A stretch of 62,188 nt of DNA from Zunongwangia pacifica. Its GTDB lineage: Bacteria; Bacteroidota; Bacteroidia; Flavobacteriales; Flavobacteriaceae. The DNA is taken from NCBI RefSeq assembly GCF_023499215.1, contig NZ_JAKHSK010000029.1, positions 1 to 62,188 of the forward strand. Reading direction: 5' to 3'. How positions within the stretch are numbered: the first letter of the stretch is position 1; every line of letters starts with the position of its first letter. Below the pieces are notes generated by a model. It saw only the letters and a program-made list of their open reading frames with translations. It was not told where the DNA came from and did not search any database. The translations under genes and the position numbers were made by a program. Positions 53,223 through 61,550 of the stretch are shown here, in pieces.

Positions 53223-53798
53223 ATGAAGAAATTTTCAACATACGGCTTTTCAGGGATCAATATCAAAAAAGATATTGCCGAGCGTTTTAGGGCATTTTCC
53301 AAAGATATTTCCAAATCGCATTCGGAAACCCTCGAGGCAATGTTGAACTTCTTCAAATGGAATAATCTTGACCCAAATGACAATCTTGGCGTAAAAACGG
53401 ATGCGACCAAAAAAAGGATCAATGCTCTGATTGCCATTGTACGGAATATTGAAAAGCAACAGACCCTGCCGACCAAGGCGATGCTGGACACCTTATTTCA
53501 GGAAATAAACAAAGTAGACGAGGAAGAAAAAGAAGCGGAACAGTTTGATTTTGGAACGCCAGAACCTTTTTCAAGAGATACCGAACTAGAGCATTACAAA
53601 AAACGCTATGACCAGATGCTACAAGAACTGAGCACCTACCGAAATAACACGAAAAACCTACTGGAACATTTAACCTATGTGAAAGGAACTTTTGGGAAGG
53701 GATATTACAAGCTGAATATGAATACAGAAGAATTAGAAGAACTTCAAAAAGAACTCGACAATGTACATCACCATCACCGCTCAGAAAGTGCAGGGTAA
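53223..53798 (+). CDS. bfmA: BfmA/BtgA-family mobilization protein
   Basis: The 191-residue protein starts KKFSTYGFSGINIKKDIAERFRAFSKDISKSHSETLEAMLNFF. This is a ribbon-helix-helix-like N-terminal DNA-binding region typical of relaxosome accessory proteins. A coiled-coil rich C-terminal half follows (YKKRYDQMLQELSTYRNNTKNLLEHL). It should bind oriT just upstream and help the relaxase. The relaxase gene starts inside its last 38 bp, so the two are coupled. Confidence 0.85.
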   Translation: MKKFSTYGFSGINIKKDIAERFRAFSKDISKSHSETLEAMLNFFKWNNLDPNDNLGVKTDATKKRINALIAIVRNIEKQQTLPTKAMLDTLFQEINKVDEEEKEAEQFDFGTPEPFSRDTELEHYKKRYDQMLQELSTYRNNTKNLLEHLTYVKGTFGKGYYKLNMNTEELEELQKELDNVHHHHRSESAG

Positions 53799-54795
53799 TT
53801 ATGCGCAAAGTGCTGCCGATTTTGTGGATTACCTGGAAAAGGAAAATGAAGGCAAACCACTTCCCGAACTGGAGCATTTTTTTGATCAGCAGCACGATGA
53901 AATAACTGCCGAAGAAGTCATCCGGGAAATCGATAGCAATACGGCCAAACTTAAGAATAAAGAACCCAAGTTTTATTCGATTACCTTAAATCCAAGTGGC
54001 CGGGAACTTAAAAGCATTCAGGATTCCCCGGAAGCCCTCAAACGCTATACCCGGGAAGCAATGAAGGAATACGCCAGGGCTTTTCACCGGGAAATCGATG
54101 GTCGCCCGGTGGCTATTACGGATATTAAATATTACGCCAAGGTAGAACGCCAGCGCACGTTTAAAGGGACCGATAAGCAGGTGCGGGAAAATCAGCCCTA
54201 TGCAACGAAGATTTTGGCGTTGAAAAATGATATCCGAAGTATCAACCGGGGGGAGCGCGTTGGGAATATTAAGACACTTCAAAAAGAAATCCAACGGCTG
54301 GAAGCAGCAGCACCCCATCAATTGAACGGAAAACGGATCGTGCGGGGAATGGCCAAACCGGGACCGCAAAGCCATATCCATATGATTGTGAGCCGAAAGG
54401 ATGCCTCCAACCGGTACAGTCTTTCCCCGGGAAGTAAGCACAAAGCCTCGGAAGTGCAAATGCACGGCAAGATCGTAAAAAGGGGCTTTGACCGCAATGC
54501 TTTTATCAAAAATTCAGAAAAAACCTTTGATCAACTATTCCAGTATAAACGAAATTATGTGGAAAGCTATACCGCCCGAAAAACGTTTCTTAAAGATCCG
54601 AAATTGTATTTTGCTAACATTACCAAACTCCCGGCCAATGAAAAGGCAATGGCGTTTAAATTATTACAGCAATCAGCAGTGAATACCGCGGTATTAAGTA
54701 TTCCTACTAATAAGTTTCAGTTGGCCATAAAAGCGCTGAATCAATTGAAAAAAGGGGTGAGTAAAGCTATTGAATCAGGATCGATCGGGATATGA
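53761..54795 (+). CDS. bfmB: BfmB/BtgB-type relaxase (DUF5712)
   Basis: The 344-residue protein starts MYITITAQKVQGNYAQSAAD, then FVDYLEKENEGK. The HxH metal motif is at H205/H207 in SHIHMIVSRKD, and conserved FYSITLNPSG and KYYAKVERQR segments are visible. It is the nicking enzyme of a mobilizable element. The catalytic tyrosine is probably one of the N-terminal or YSITL residues, which I cannot settle. It overlaps bfmA by 38 bp and bfmC by 4 bp (ATGA). Confidence 0.88.
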   Translation: MYITITAQKVQGNYAQSAADFVDYLEKENEGKPLPELEHFFDQQHDEITAEEVIREIDSNTAKLKNKEPKFYSITLNPSGRELKSIQDSPEALKRYTREAMKEYARAFHREIDGRPVAITDIKYYAKVERQRTFKGTDKQVRENQPYATKILALKNDIRSINRGERVGNIKTLQKEIQRLEAAAPHQLNGKRIVRGMAKPGPQSHIHMIVSRKDASNRYSLSPGSKHKASEVQMHGKIVKRGFDRNAFIKNSEKTFDQLFQYKRNYVESYTARKTFLKDPKLYFANITKLPANEKAMAFKLLQQSAVNTAVLSIPTNKFQLAIKALNQLKKGVSKAIESGSIGI

Positions 54796-56234
54796 ACTGG
54801 CAATGGGAACATATTACCCTTTATATCATCGTCCCGGCTTTGTTCCTGGGTGCGGTGGTATACGGACTGTTTTTCGCGGAACGCAAAGCACCAAAGGATA
54901 AAAAATACCAGGTGCGTTTTCAGTTGAGTAACGGAAAATTTAAAGCGGATAATATCCGCCGGGGTGCCTCCATCATCGGATCGGCAGGAAGTGGAAAAAC
55001 CGAAAGTGTCATCTATAACTTCTTGCAGCATTTTAGTGAATATGGTTTTTGTGGGGTGATCCACGATTATAAGGATTTTGAACTCACGGAAATGGCCTAC
55101 CCCCTATTCAAAAATAAAAACCTAAAATTCTACACCATCGCTTTTGATCAGGTCCATTATCGGGTCAACCCTATTGCCCCAAAATACCTGCCCAATGAGG
55201 AAAGTGTGAATGAGGTGTCCCGGGTATTGATGGAAAACCTGTTGGAACAAAACCTATCGGCAAATACCGGTAGTAATAAGTTTTTTTCGGATGCCGTGGA
55301 AGGATTATTGAGCGGGATGATCTGGAAGATGAAAACCACTTATCCTGATTGCTGCACCCTGCCCCACATTATTGCCCTGTTTCAAGTGGTCAGTACTAAA
55401 AAACTGGTCGCCTTTTTACAATCAGATCTTACGGCGCGCAGTATGGCCAGTGCCTTTATCAATGGGATCGAATCAGAAAAACAGACCGCCGGAGTGAAAA
55501 GCACCCTGGCCAATGCTTTTAAAAAGATCAGCTCACAAAAACTGTTCTATGTACTCTCTAAAGATGAAGTGCCTTTGGATATCAACCACCCGGAACATCC
55601 GGCGGTGATCGCCTTGGTCAACCATCCAAAATACGATGGGGCCTATTCTCCTGTCATTGCTATGATAATGCATACCATTATCAAACAGATGAGTATCCGT
55701 CATCGGGAATCCTCTTTTTTATTGATGGAAGAAGCACCGACCTTAAAACTGCCCAATATGCACCGTATTCCGGCAACATTACGAAGTTATGATATTTCTA
55801 CCGTCTATGTGATGCAGGACAAGCTACAGAACGATATGCTATATGGGGATAAAGCCAGCAAAGCGATCCTAAGCAACCTCTCCTACCAGTTTTTTGGGAA
55901 GGTGAATGATCCCGATACGGCTAAATACTACGAACGCTTTTTTGAAATTATCAAGACCCCGACAAAAAGCGTCAGTAAAAGCAGTGGTCTTAGTTATGAG
56001 AGCCGGATTACCAAAGGAGAAAAAGAAATCTCCAAACGAAGGGCTGATGCTTTTTTTAGACTCAAAGAAGGGGAATTCGTTGCCTTTGCCGATGGAAAGG
56101 ATAAAAAGGTGCGGTTTAGACTGCCAAAAATTACAAAAGAAATACCATGCTTTGCCTTGAATATTACGGATAGTGATTTACTGTTTAACCAGCAGCAGAT
56201 TTATAGTGATATTAAAAAGATTATGAAATATTAA
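54792..56234 (+). CDS. bfmC: BfmC-type conjugal coupling protein (VirD4/TraG-like)
   Basis: The 480-residue protein has one N-terminal transmembrane helix (ITLYIIVPALFLGAVVYGLFF). It has Walker A GSAGSGKT (63-70), a Walker B-like SSFLLMEEAP, and the TraM-recognition segment IPATLRSYDISTVYVMQDKLQ. It would deliver the nicked strand to a conjugation pore. No pore genes (VirB4/TraG and others) are present, so the element is mobilizable rather than self-transmissible. Confidence 0.9.
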   Translation: MNWQWEHITLYIIVPALFLGAVVYGLFFAERKAPKDKKYQVRFQLSNGKFKADNIRRGASIIGSAGSGKTESVIYNFLQHFSEYGFCGVIHDYKDFELTEMAYPLFKNKNLKFYTIAFDQVHYRVNPIAPKYLPNEESVNEVSRVLMENLLEQNLSANTGSNKFFSDAVEGLLSGMIWKMKTTYPDCCTLPHIIALFQVVSTKKLVAFLQSDLTARSMASAFINGIESEKQTAGVKSTLANAFKKISSQKLFYVLSKDEVPLDINHPEHPAVIALVNHPKYDGAYSPVIAMIMHTIIKQMSIRHRESSFLLMEEAPTLKLPNMHRIPATLRSYDISTVYVMQDKLQNDMLYGDKASKAILSNLSYQFFGKVNDPDTAKYYERFFEIIKTPTKSVSKSSGLSYESRITKGEKEISKRRADAFFRLKEGEFVAFADGKDKKVRFRLPKITKEIPCFALNITDSDLLFNQQQIYSDIKKIMKY

Positions 56235-56343
56235 CGTACTAAAGGTAAATAGTGTTTTTTCTCCTATTTAAGTTATTTAAAAAATAATAACTATTCGTTA
56301 ATTTCAGAGTGCCACCCTAAAGATAGTTGATTAAATGAGCTGC

Positions 56344-56727
56344 TTAATAACGGTCAAATTCAAATTCATCCCAGGCTTTGCATTTTGTAGAGGTTACTTC
56401 AAAATCGCGAAGCAATCCACGAATAAATACCGGAGAAATATCAAGATCCCTCATAAAATTTTTTAGCCGCTCCTCAATATGAGATTTTACTTCAACCCTT
56501 AATAGCCTGCACCTCTCCTTTCTGATATATTTTTGATCCCGATAATCTATAATTTCAATATATAGTAAAAGATCTGAGAATCGAGGCTTTGGTTGTTCTC
56601 GTATGTTTTGAATCTGACCTGATATCACCGCCCTTCCCATAAAAAAATAATCATACTTCACACCGTAATGGTCATATTCAATTCGACCATTTTGCGGACT
56701 TTCCATCATTTCGATATAAAATTTCAT
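56344..56727 (-). CDS. hypothetical protein, function unknown
   Basis: The 127-residue protein has an alternating beta pattern in its first half (MKFYIEMMESPQNGRIEYDHYGVKYDYFF) and a charged helix (VEVKSHIEERLKNFMRDL). It has no signal peptide or motif. It is the last minus-strand gene below the cassette-like array and faces bfmC. It is 320 bp from the first long repeat, so whether it belongs to the array is unclear. Confidence 0.6.
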   Translation of the reverse strand: MKFYIEMMESPQNGRIEYDHYGVKYDYFFMGRAVISGQIQNIREQPKPRFSDLLLYIEIIDYRDQKYIRKERCRLLRVEVKSHIEERLKNFMRDLDISPVFIRGLLRDFEVTSTKCKAWDEFEFDRY

Positions 56728-57049
56728 TAACTAGGAATTTCATCCAAATTAAAGGAATTATTCCAATAAAAATAAATTCCAAATAAAGTAATATTGAAAT
56801 GTAGGCTATCGGATGATCTTCATCACTTTAAGATCTTCTGCTTTATTCTATTTTTAGAAACATTATTTTGTATTTTATAATGATTTTAGTATTCAAATGA
56901 AGTGTTATAAATCATAGTCAAATGCTACTAAAGAAACCTTATATTGTTAACACATTTCACAGTTTAGCTAAGGCCTTTGATCTTAATACTTTTCTTCTGT
57001 ACTACTTTTAATTCAAAAATTGGTGTGCATCTATTCATTGGAATATCAT
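56728..57049. other. intergenic region, nothing recognised
   Basis: This AT-rich DNA lies between the 56.3 kb gene and the first long repeat. I see no gene, RNA or clear promoter. It could hold a decayed cassette gene. Confidence 0.3.
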
Positions 57050-57331
57050 ACAACTGATGTTTCTTTGCTAAAAAACTCTATATATCCATTTTAGTTAAAA
57101 TACTAATCTACCGCATTTTTAATTGATATAAAAGCATTTATAGCTACATACCTATAAATTTCAGTAGCTTTTATAGATTGGTTTACTCGTAAAAACTCAA
57201 CTTGGATTATTCTCATATCTCCCCTAGCCTAACGGCTACTATTAAAATGCTCTCCAAAAAATTAAAAACCACATAAGTGGCAGTAAACATGATCTTCATG
57301 TTGATCGTACTGGCCACAGAATCGTAGTTAG
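57050..57331 (-). repeat. long array repeat R1 (282 bp)
   Basis: It aligns along its whole length with R2 and R3. Shared blocks are CCATTTTAGTTAAA(A/G)(T/A)ACTAATCTA, AAAGCATTT, TAGCTTTTATA, AAA(A/T)TCAACC-like and CTAACGGCTACTATTAAAA. Its high-coordinate end GTAGTTAG contains the stop codon of the DoxX-like gene. Its low end is worn (ACAACTGATG instead of ACAACGTACGGAT). Internal perfect hairpins include ATTTATAG/CTATAAAT inside AAAAGC/GCTTTT, and TAGCC/GGCTA. Confidence 0.75.
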
Positions 57332-57945
57332 TTTTTTCTTTTCTTTTCTCTATACAGTCCAATCATTAGACCAATAAAACCAATAAAAAAACAGGTGAGC
57401 ATCCAAAATCCAAGATTATATTTGTCAACCAATGCTCTGTAAATAAAAGTAAAAACGAATAAAATTAATCCAACAATTTGCCAAAGAACATCTTTTTCTA
57501 ACCTTACGTTTTCATTAAAATTAGGATTTAAATTAAATAAAATTTTAAGCTCATTCCATTCCCAAATGATAAGCAAGAGGTTTGCTAACAACATAAATCC
57601 AGTAATAACTGGCGTATAGGCGAAATAATAAGATAGAGTAATTATGAAGATATTTAAGATAATTGGAAGACTAATCAATGCGCCAAGCTTTGAGAATTTT
57701 TGTGTCATAAGAAAGAATCCTGCAATTAATTGAGTTATTCCAATGAATTGCCAATACAATCCAGATTGGTACATAGTTTCAAAAAAGTGCCAAGCACTAT
57801 TTATAGGATTCAATTCTCCACTTTCAGAAGTAAAACGGTGTCCTTTTATTTTTATTAGGCTAGCAAAAACAAATGTTCCACCAATTAAATATCTTGTATA
57901 AATGATGAAAATTTGAGGTAATATTTTTTCTTTAATTCTACTCAC
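57328..57945 (-). CDS. DoxX-like membrane protein
   Basis: The 205-residue protein has about five to six transmembrane helices and a DoxX-like opening (IIYTRYLIGGTFVFASLIKIKG, then WQFIGITQLIAGFFLMTQKFSKLGALISLP). The start is a GTG at 57945: an in-frame stop lies upstream and the only nearby ATG is out of frame. Function in the family is unclear (oxidoreductase-related membrane subunit). Its stop codon lies within the end of repeat R1, which fits a cassette gene. Confidence 0.7.
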   Translation of the reverse strand: MSRIKEKILPQIFIIYTRYLIGGTFVFASLIKIKGHRFTSESGELNPINSAWHFFETMYQSGLYWQFIGITQLIAGFFLMTQKFSKLGALISLPIILNIFIITLSYYFAYTPVITGFMLLANLLLIIWEWNELKILFNLNPNFNENVRLEKDVLWQIVGLILFVFTFIYRALVDKYNLGFWMLTCFFIGFIGLMIGLYREKKRKN

Positions 57946-57985
57946 TATTGCATTTCGTTTTTATTTCGACGAATAGAATAAAAGT

Positions 57986-58504
57986 TTGTTACTTAAATTA
58001 CCTACAATATATATAAAATTACCTGGAAAAAAGCTGCTGGATATGCAAGAACTTGCTGTAAAAAATGATATTGAACAATTGGTTGAGCAGGACATCGAAA
58101 TCCGTGAAAGAATATCCAATATGACCTCTATTCCCGGGGTAGGTATATTGACTGCAGCAATTGTGCTAGGAGAGACCAACGGTTTTGAGCTCATAAGGAA
58201 TAAAAGGCAGCTTACCAGTTATGCAGGGCTTGATGTCCAGGAAAAGCTCTCAGGAACATCTGTGAAAGGCAAGCCTAGGATATCTAAGAAAGGGAATAGG
58301 CATCTTAGAAAGGCTGTCCATTTACCCGCTCTATCAGCAAAGAGATTTTCTGCAAAATACCACGGAAGTTTTGAAAGATTGGTTGCAATACACGGAATTA
58401 AGATGAAAGCCCTGGTCGCGATTCAAAGGAAACTTTTGGAGTTGATGTACACCCTTTATAAAAACAGAACAAACTTTGATCCAAATTTTGGATGCTACCC
58501 TTAA
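57986..58504 (+). pseudogene. C-terminal fragment of an IS110-family transposase
   Basis: About 165 codons match the Transposase_20 region of IS110/IS1111 enzymes: MTSIPGVGILTAAIVLGE, RQLTSYAGLDVQEKLSGTSV, KPRISKKGNRHLRKAVHLPA. The N-terminal DEDD catalytic domain is absent and the frame begins without an ATG. It replaced part of the spacer between the two-TM gene and the DoxX-like gene. It is inactive. Confidence 0.8.
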
Positions 58505-58570
58505 TCGATAAAGTGTAATACATTTAATGAATTTATAAACTAAAAAAAACTCAAAATTCATTGTAATTTA

Positions 58571-58590
58571 ACACAGAATCTTAGTTATTG
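58571..58590 (-). repeat. remnant end of an array repeat (R6)
   Basis: CAATAACTAAGATTCTGTG follows the stop of the 58.6 kb gene by ~11 bp. Its first part matches the ends of R2 and R3 (AATAACTAAG). Its second part matches R1 (ATTCTGTGGCC). The rest of this spacer is missing next to the IS110 fragment. Confidence 0.5.
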
Positions 58591-58601
58591 TGCTTAGTTT
58601 T

Positions 58602-59051
58602 TTATTCTTCTAATTGTATTTGCTTGTTATGTTTTTTTACTTTTTTATCTTTTAATATTCCAATGCTTAATCCAATTGCCATCCCAATAGGTAATCCAAT
58701 AGGAATAAATGCTGGATTTTTTGTCACTATGTAGCACACCATTCCAATTGGTAATCCAAATATTGCCATTCCTGATGACATCCAATTATTTTGATGATAA
58801 TTTTTTGTAGTTATTCCTAATCTTTTGTTTATCATTTTTAAAATTTTAGAATGACTAACTTCGATAGTTTTAATTAGTTTTTTATCCTCTTTGTCAAAAT
58901 TATTTATTCGTTTAATTTCTCGATTGATTTCAATAAGAACATCATCAGAAATCTGCTTTTTTTCAATTTCATTTTTTAATAATTCGAATTTGTCATAAGC
59001 TTTTTTCAATTTTTCATTTTGATTTAGTCGCCGTTTTAATTCTATTATCAT
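58602..59051 (-). CDS. two-TM protein with N-terminal coiled coil, function unknown
   Basis: The 149-residue protein has a long charged helical N-terminus (LNQNEKLKKAYDKFELLKNEIEKK). Two closely spaced hydrophobic, glycine-rich segments with repeated IGLPIGM follow (MAIFGLPIGMVCYIVTK, IGLPIGMAIGLSIGI), ending in a basic tail. The repeat hints at a glycine-zipper-type membrane hairpin. It is a single gene between array spacers. Not recognised further. Confidence 0.7.
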   Translation of the reverse strand: MIIELKRRLNQNEKLKKAYDKFELLKNEIEKKQISDDVLIEINREIKRINNFDKEDKKLIKTIEVSHSKILKMINKRLGITTKNYHQNNWMSSGMAIFGLPIGMVCYIVTKNPAFIPIGLPIGMAIGLSIGILKDKKVKKHNKQIQLEE

Positions 59052-59140
59052 TATCTCATATTTTGTGCTAGAACAATGAATTATTTATATTCTAGCAGTT
59101 TGATTAGGTTTTATTCAATTTAAAATTATCCAAAAATTAA

Positions 59141-59459
59141 GCACAACGTACGGATAACACAACAAGTTGTCTTATCCCCATTTTAGTTAAAGAACTAATC
59201 TAAATGATTTTTAATTGTTTTAAAAGCATTTGCAGCTACATATTTAAAATTCCATTAGCTTTTATAAATTGGTATGCCCCTAAAAACTCAACCTGTAATT
59301 CTCTCGCCTCTCCCCTGACCTAACGGCTACTATTAAAACATTCACCAAAAAATAAACCAACACCTTTGCGGCTAATAGGTCATCCCAGTAAAAATTCATC
59401 GGTTTAGTCTATAATATTTTCATGTTTGGCCGTAATGGGAATACAAATCTTAGTTATTA
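59141..59459 (-). repeat. long array repeat R2 (~317 bp)
   Basis: The low end is GCACAACGTACGGATAACAC and the high end is TCTTAGTTATTA, 9 bp beyond the stop of the serine hydrolase gene. It has the same internal blocks as R1 and R3 plus ~35 bp extra near 59380-59415. GGATAACACAAC-AA-GTTGTCTTATCC is an imperfect hairpin at the low end, and TTAGTT-AAAG-AACTAA is a perfect one. Confidence 0.78.
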
Positions 59460-59468
59460 TTTGCAGCT

Positions 59469-60566
59469 TTATTTCTCAAAATATAGTTTAGCAATGTCAT
59501 CGACTATTTCATATGTAGGTATACCTGATAGATTGGTTAGTAATATAATGGATAGTTGATCATCTGGATATATATTTAAAGAGGCACGTCCTCCACCAAT
59601 TGGAGCTACAGCTGTATGTTCTTTTCTTTTTATTACTGGCCAACCGAGTGCGTAAGCATTTAACATTCCTCCAAACCCTCCAAAAGTTCCATTTTTTAAT
59701 TTAACCGGGCTCCACATTTGTCTAACGTTATTTTTCTTTAAAAACGCCCCGCTTTGTAATCCAATGATCCACTTTGCCAGATCAGATGCTGTAGAAAAAG
59801 CTCCAGCATCAGCTCTTAGCATTGTAGGAAAGGTTTCGCTTACTTCAAGAAGAGTATTTCCCTTTACATAATCTCCTATTGATTTATCTAAGTAATAATA
59901 ACAATAGGTTGGACTTTGGTTTTCTTTGACTTCAAAAGAATGTCCAAAATGGGTATTATTCATACCAACAATGTCAAACTGATTCTTTTGAAGAAATTCT
60001 TCATATGGTAATTTCCCATATTTTTCTATTATTTTTTGAATCAGTAGATAATTGGTCGCGTTATAATTAAATTTTTCTCCTGGTTGAGATAATAATGGAA
60101 GGTTTTGAACCGCTATCCACGCGGAATCCTGTCCTTTACCACCGATTAAACCTTCTGTTTCGGAATCCTCAATTTCTGGAAGTCCAGAAGTGTGACTTAA
60201 TAATTGTCTTATTGTAATACTATTCCATTTCTGAGGAAGACTATCTAAGTAGTTTTCAATTGGTTGATCAATACTAATTTGGTCTTTTTCTACTAATTGC
60301 ATTATAGCTGTAGAAGCAAAAATTTTTGCAATTGAGTTTATAGAAAACATGGTGCTATCGTTTGTCTTTATTGAAAAAGGTACGTTAGCATATCCAAAAC
60401 TTTCTAAAACTTCTATCTCATTATTATGGATAATTGCAACTTGCAGTCCAGGTATTTTAAGTTCTTTTAATTTGTTTTGGATTGTATCAATGACTTTTGA
60501 TTTATTTTCTTGTGCAGTAATTGTAAAGGATCCTAGGAATATTAAAATTGTATAGATAAATTTCAT
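59469..60566 (-). CDS. exported serine hydrolase (beta-lactamase/class C family)
   Basis: The 365-residue protein has a signal peptide (IYTILIFLGSFTITAQ). The SxxK motif is SIAK in MFSINSIAKIF (~S72). The YxN position reads FNYNATNY, and a C-terminal GGGRASLNIYPDD replaces the KTG/HxG box. Such proteins are esterases or peptidases rather than drug-resistance beta-lactamases in most cases. The start is ~20 bp from the R5 end and the stop is 9 bp from R2, so the gene fills one cassette. Confidence 0.88.
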   Translation of the reverse strand: MKFIYTILIFLGSFTITAQENKSKVIDTIQNKLKELKIPGLQVAIIHNNEIEVLESFGYANVPFSIKTNDSTMFSINSIAKIFASTAIMQLVEKDQISIDQPIENYLDSLPQKWNSITIRQLLSHTSGLPEIEDSETEGLIGGKGQDSAWIAVQNLPLLSQPGEKFNYNATNYLLIQKIIEKYGKLPYEEFLQKNQFDIVGMNNTHFGHSFEVKENQSPTYCYYYLDKSIGDYVKGNTLLEVSETFPTMLRADAGAFSTASDLAKWIIGLQSGAFLKKNNVRQMWSPVKLKNGTFGGFGGMLNAYALGWPVIKRKEHTAVAPIGGGRASLNIYPDDQLSIILLTNLSGIPTYEIVDDIAKLYFEK

Positions 60567-60736
60567 TAGTTGAATTTCTTTTTAAAGTTGTATATAATGA
60601 TCTAGTATATAGAGTTTTGCGGGATTAGGGACACGAACTTGTCGGCTTACCATTTTATTTCCTGGTTTCTAAAATTATAATTTTCCACAATACCCGTCTT
60701 ATTTGCGATGAACTGCTGTTGTGAGCTGGCTTATTG
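60567..60736 (-). repeat. different array spacer R5 (170 bp)
   Basis: It occupies the same place between two genes as R1-R3 but does not share their blocks. On the minus strand it starts TCTAACAATAAGCCAGC, directly around the stop of the 60.7 kb gene, and ends TTATATACAACTTT ~20 bp before the next ATG. ATCTAAC at its start fits the RYYYAAC integron core pattern. A perfect AAAATTATAATTTT palindrome is inside. Confidence 0.45.
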
Positions 60737-61237
60737 TTAGATTCTTCCTTTAAAAGATTTTCTTTGGCTATAAATTTTTATTCCGAATAGTTTCCATTCT
60801 AGAGTTCCAATAGCGGTGAATTTCTTTTTTTGTTTTCCATCCTTATTTGAGGTATTTACAGATTTTATTTTCCAATCATATCCGCATAATAAACCTGATA
60901 AATAACTTGTCGCTTTTATAGGGATTAAAGTTCCATTGCTATTTGAGTAGAGAATGGATAAATTAAATTTCATTGTCAAATTATCTTCTAATATAATTGT
61001 TTTTATTAGCGTATTGTTTTCTGGATTATAATCATTATTGATATTTATCGAATGATCTAATTTTTCAGTGTCGTTGGCAGAAACAATATGAAATACCCCT
61101 AAAACCAATATGGCAATTGAAAGACTTTTAAATTTACCTTCAAATATCTTTTTTCCCTGAAATAGAAATCCAACAAATAAGTATAAGAAGAATAAGAGAA
61201 TTGTAATATTTAATATTGACCAGAGTAATTGTATCAT
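60737..61237 (-). CDS. membrane protein of unknown function
   Basis: The 166-residue protein has two hydrophobic segments (SILNITILLFFLYLFVGFLF; SIAILVLGVFHIVSA), then a soluble domain (NNTLIKTIILEDNLTMKFNLSILY, LIPIKATSYLSGLLCGYDWK). The start lies only 23 bp from the end of repeat R3, so a promoter would have to be in or across the repeat. No family is recognised. Confidence 0.65.
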   Translation of the reverse strand: MIQLLWSILNITILLFFLYLFVGFLFQGKKIFEGKFKSLSIAILVLGVFHIVSANDTEKLDHSININNDYNPENNTLIKTIILEDNLTMKFNLSILYSNSNGTLIPIKATSYLSGLLCGYDWKIKSVNTSNKDGKQKKKFTAIGTLEWKLFGIKIYSQRKSFKGRI

Positions 61238-61258
61238 AATTTTTTTATTTAAGCTTGC

Positions 61259-61542
61259 TCACAACGTACGGATGGCACAACAAGTTGTCATATCCATTTT
61301 AGTTAAAGTACTAATCTACAGTATTCTTAATTGTTTTAAAAGCATTTATAGTGCCACACTCATACATTACAGCAGCTTTTATAGATTAGATTAACCGTAA
61401 AAATTCAACCCGGATTACTCTCAAATCTTCCCTAACCTAACGGCTACTATTAAAATGCTTACCAAAAATAAACTACCGCATAACTGCCAATCACCAGGAT
61501 CTTCATGTTAGGCCGTTCCGGCCACACGAACGCTTAGTTATT
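61259..61542 (-). repeat. long array repeat R3 (282 bp)
   Basis: The low end is TCACAACGTACGGATGGCAC and the high end is CGCTTAGTTATTG, ~9 bp from the stop of the lipocalin-like gene. It has the same length as R1 and nearly the same block order. Hairpins are TTAGT/ACTAA, AAAAGC/GCTTTT and GGCC-GTTCC-GGCC near the high end. Confidence 0.78.
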
Positions 61543-61550
61543 GCCCACAG

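Noticed and set aside
59469-60566. Acquired beta-lactam resistance gene
   Set aside because: The SxxK fold is present, but the YxN and KTG positions are altered, as in esterase/peptidase-type serine hydrolases; no resistance role can be claimed.
57050-61542. Canonical integron attC sites
   Set aside because: The spacers are 170-317 bp, lack a clear pair of matching RYYYAAC/GTTRRRY cores in R1-R3, and no integron integrase is seen. I describe only cassette-like topology.
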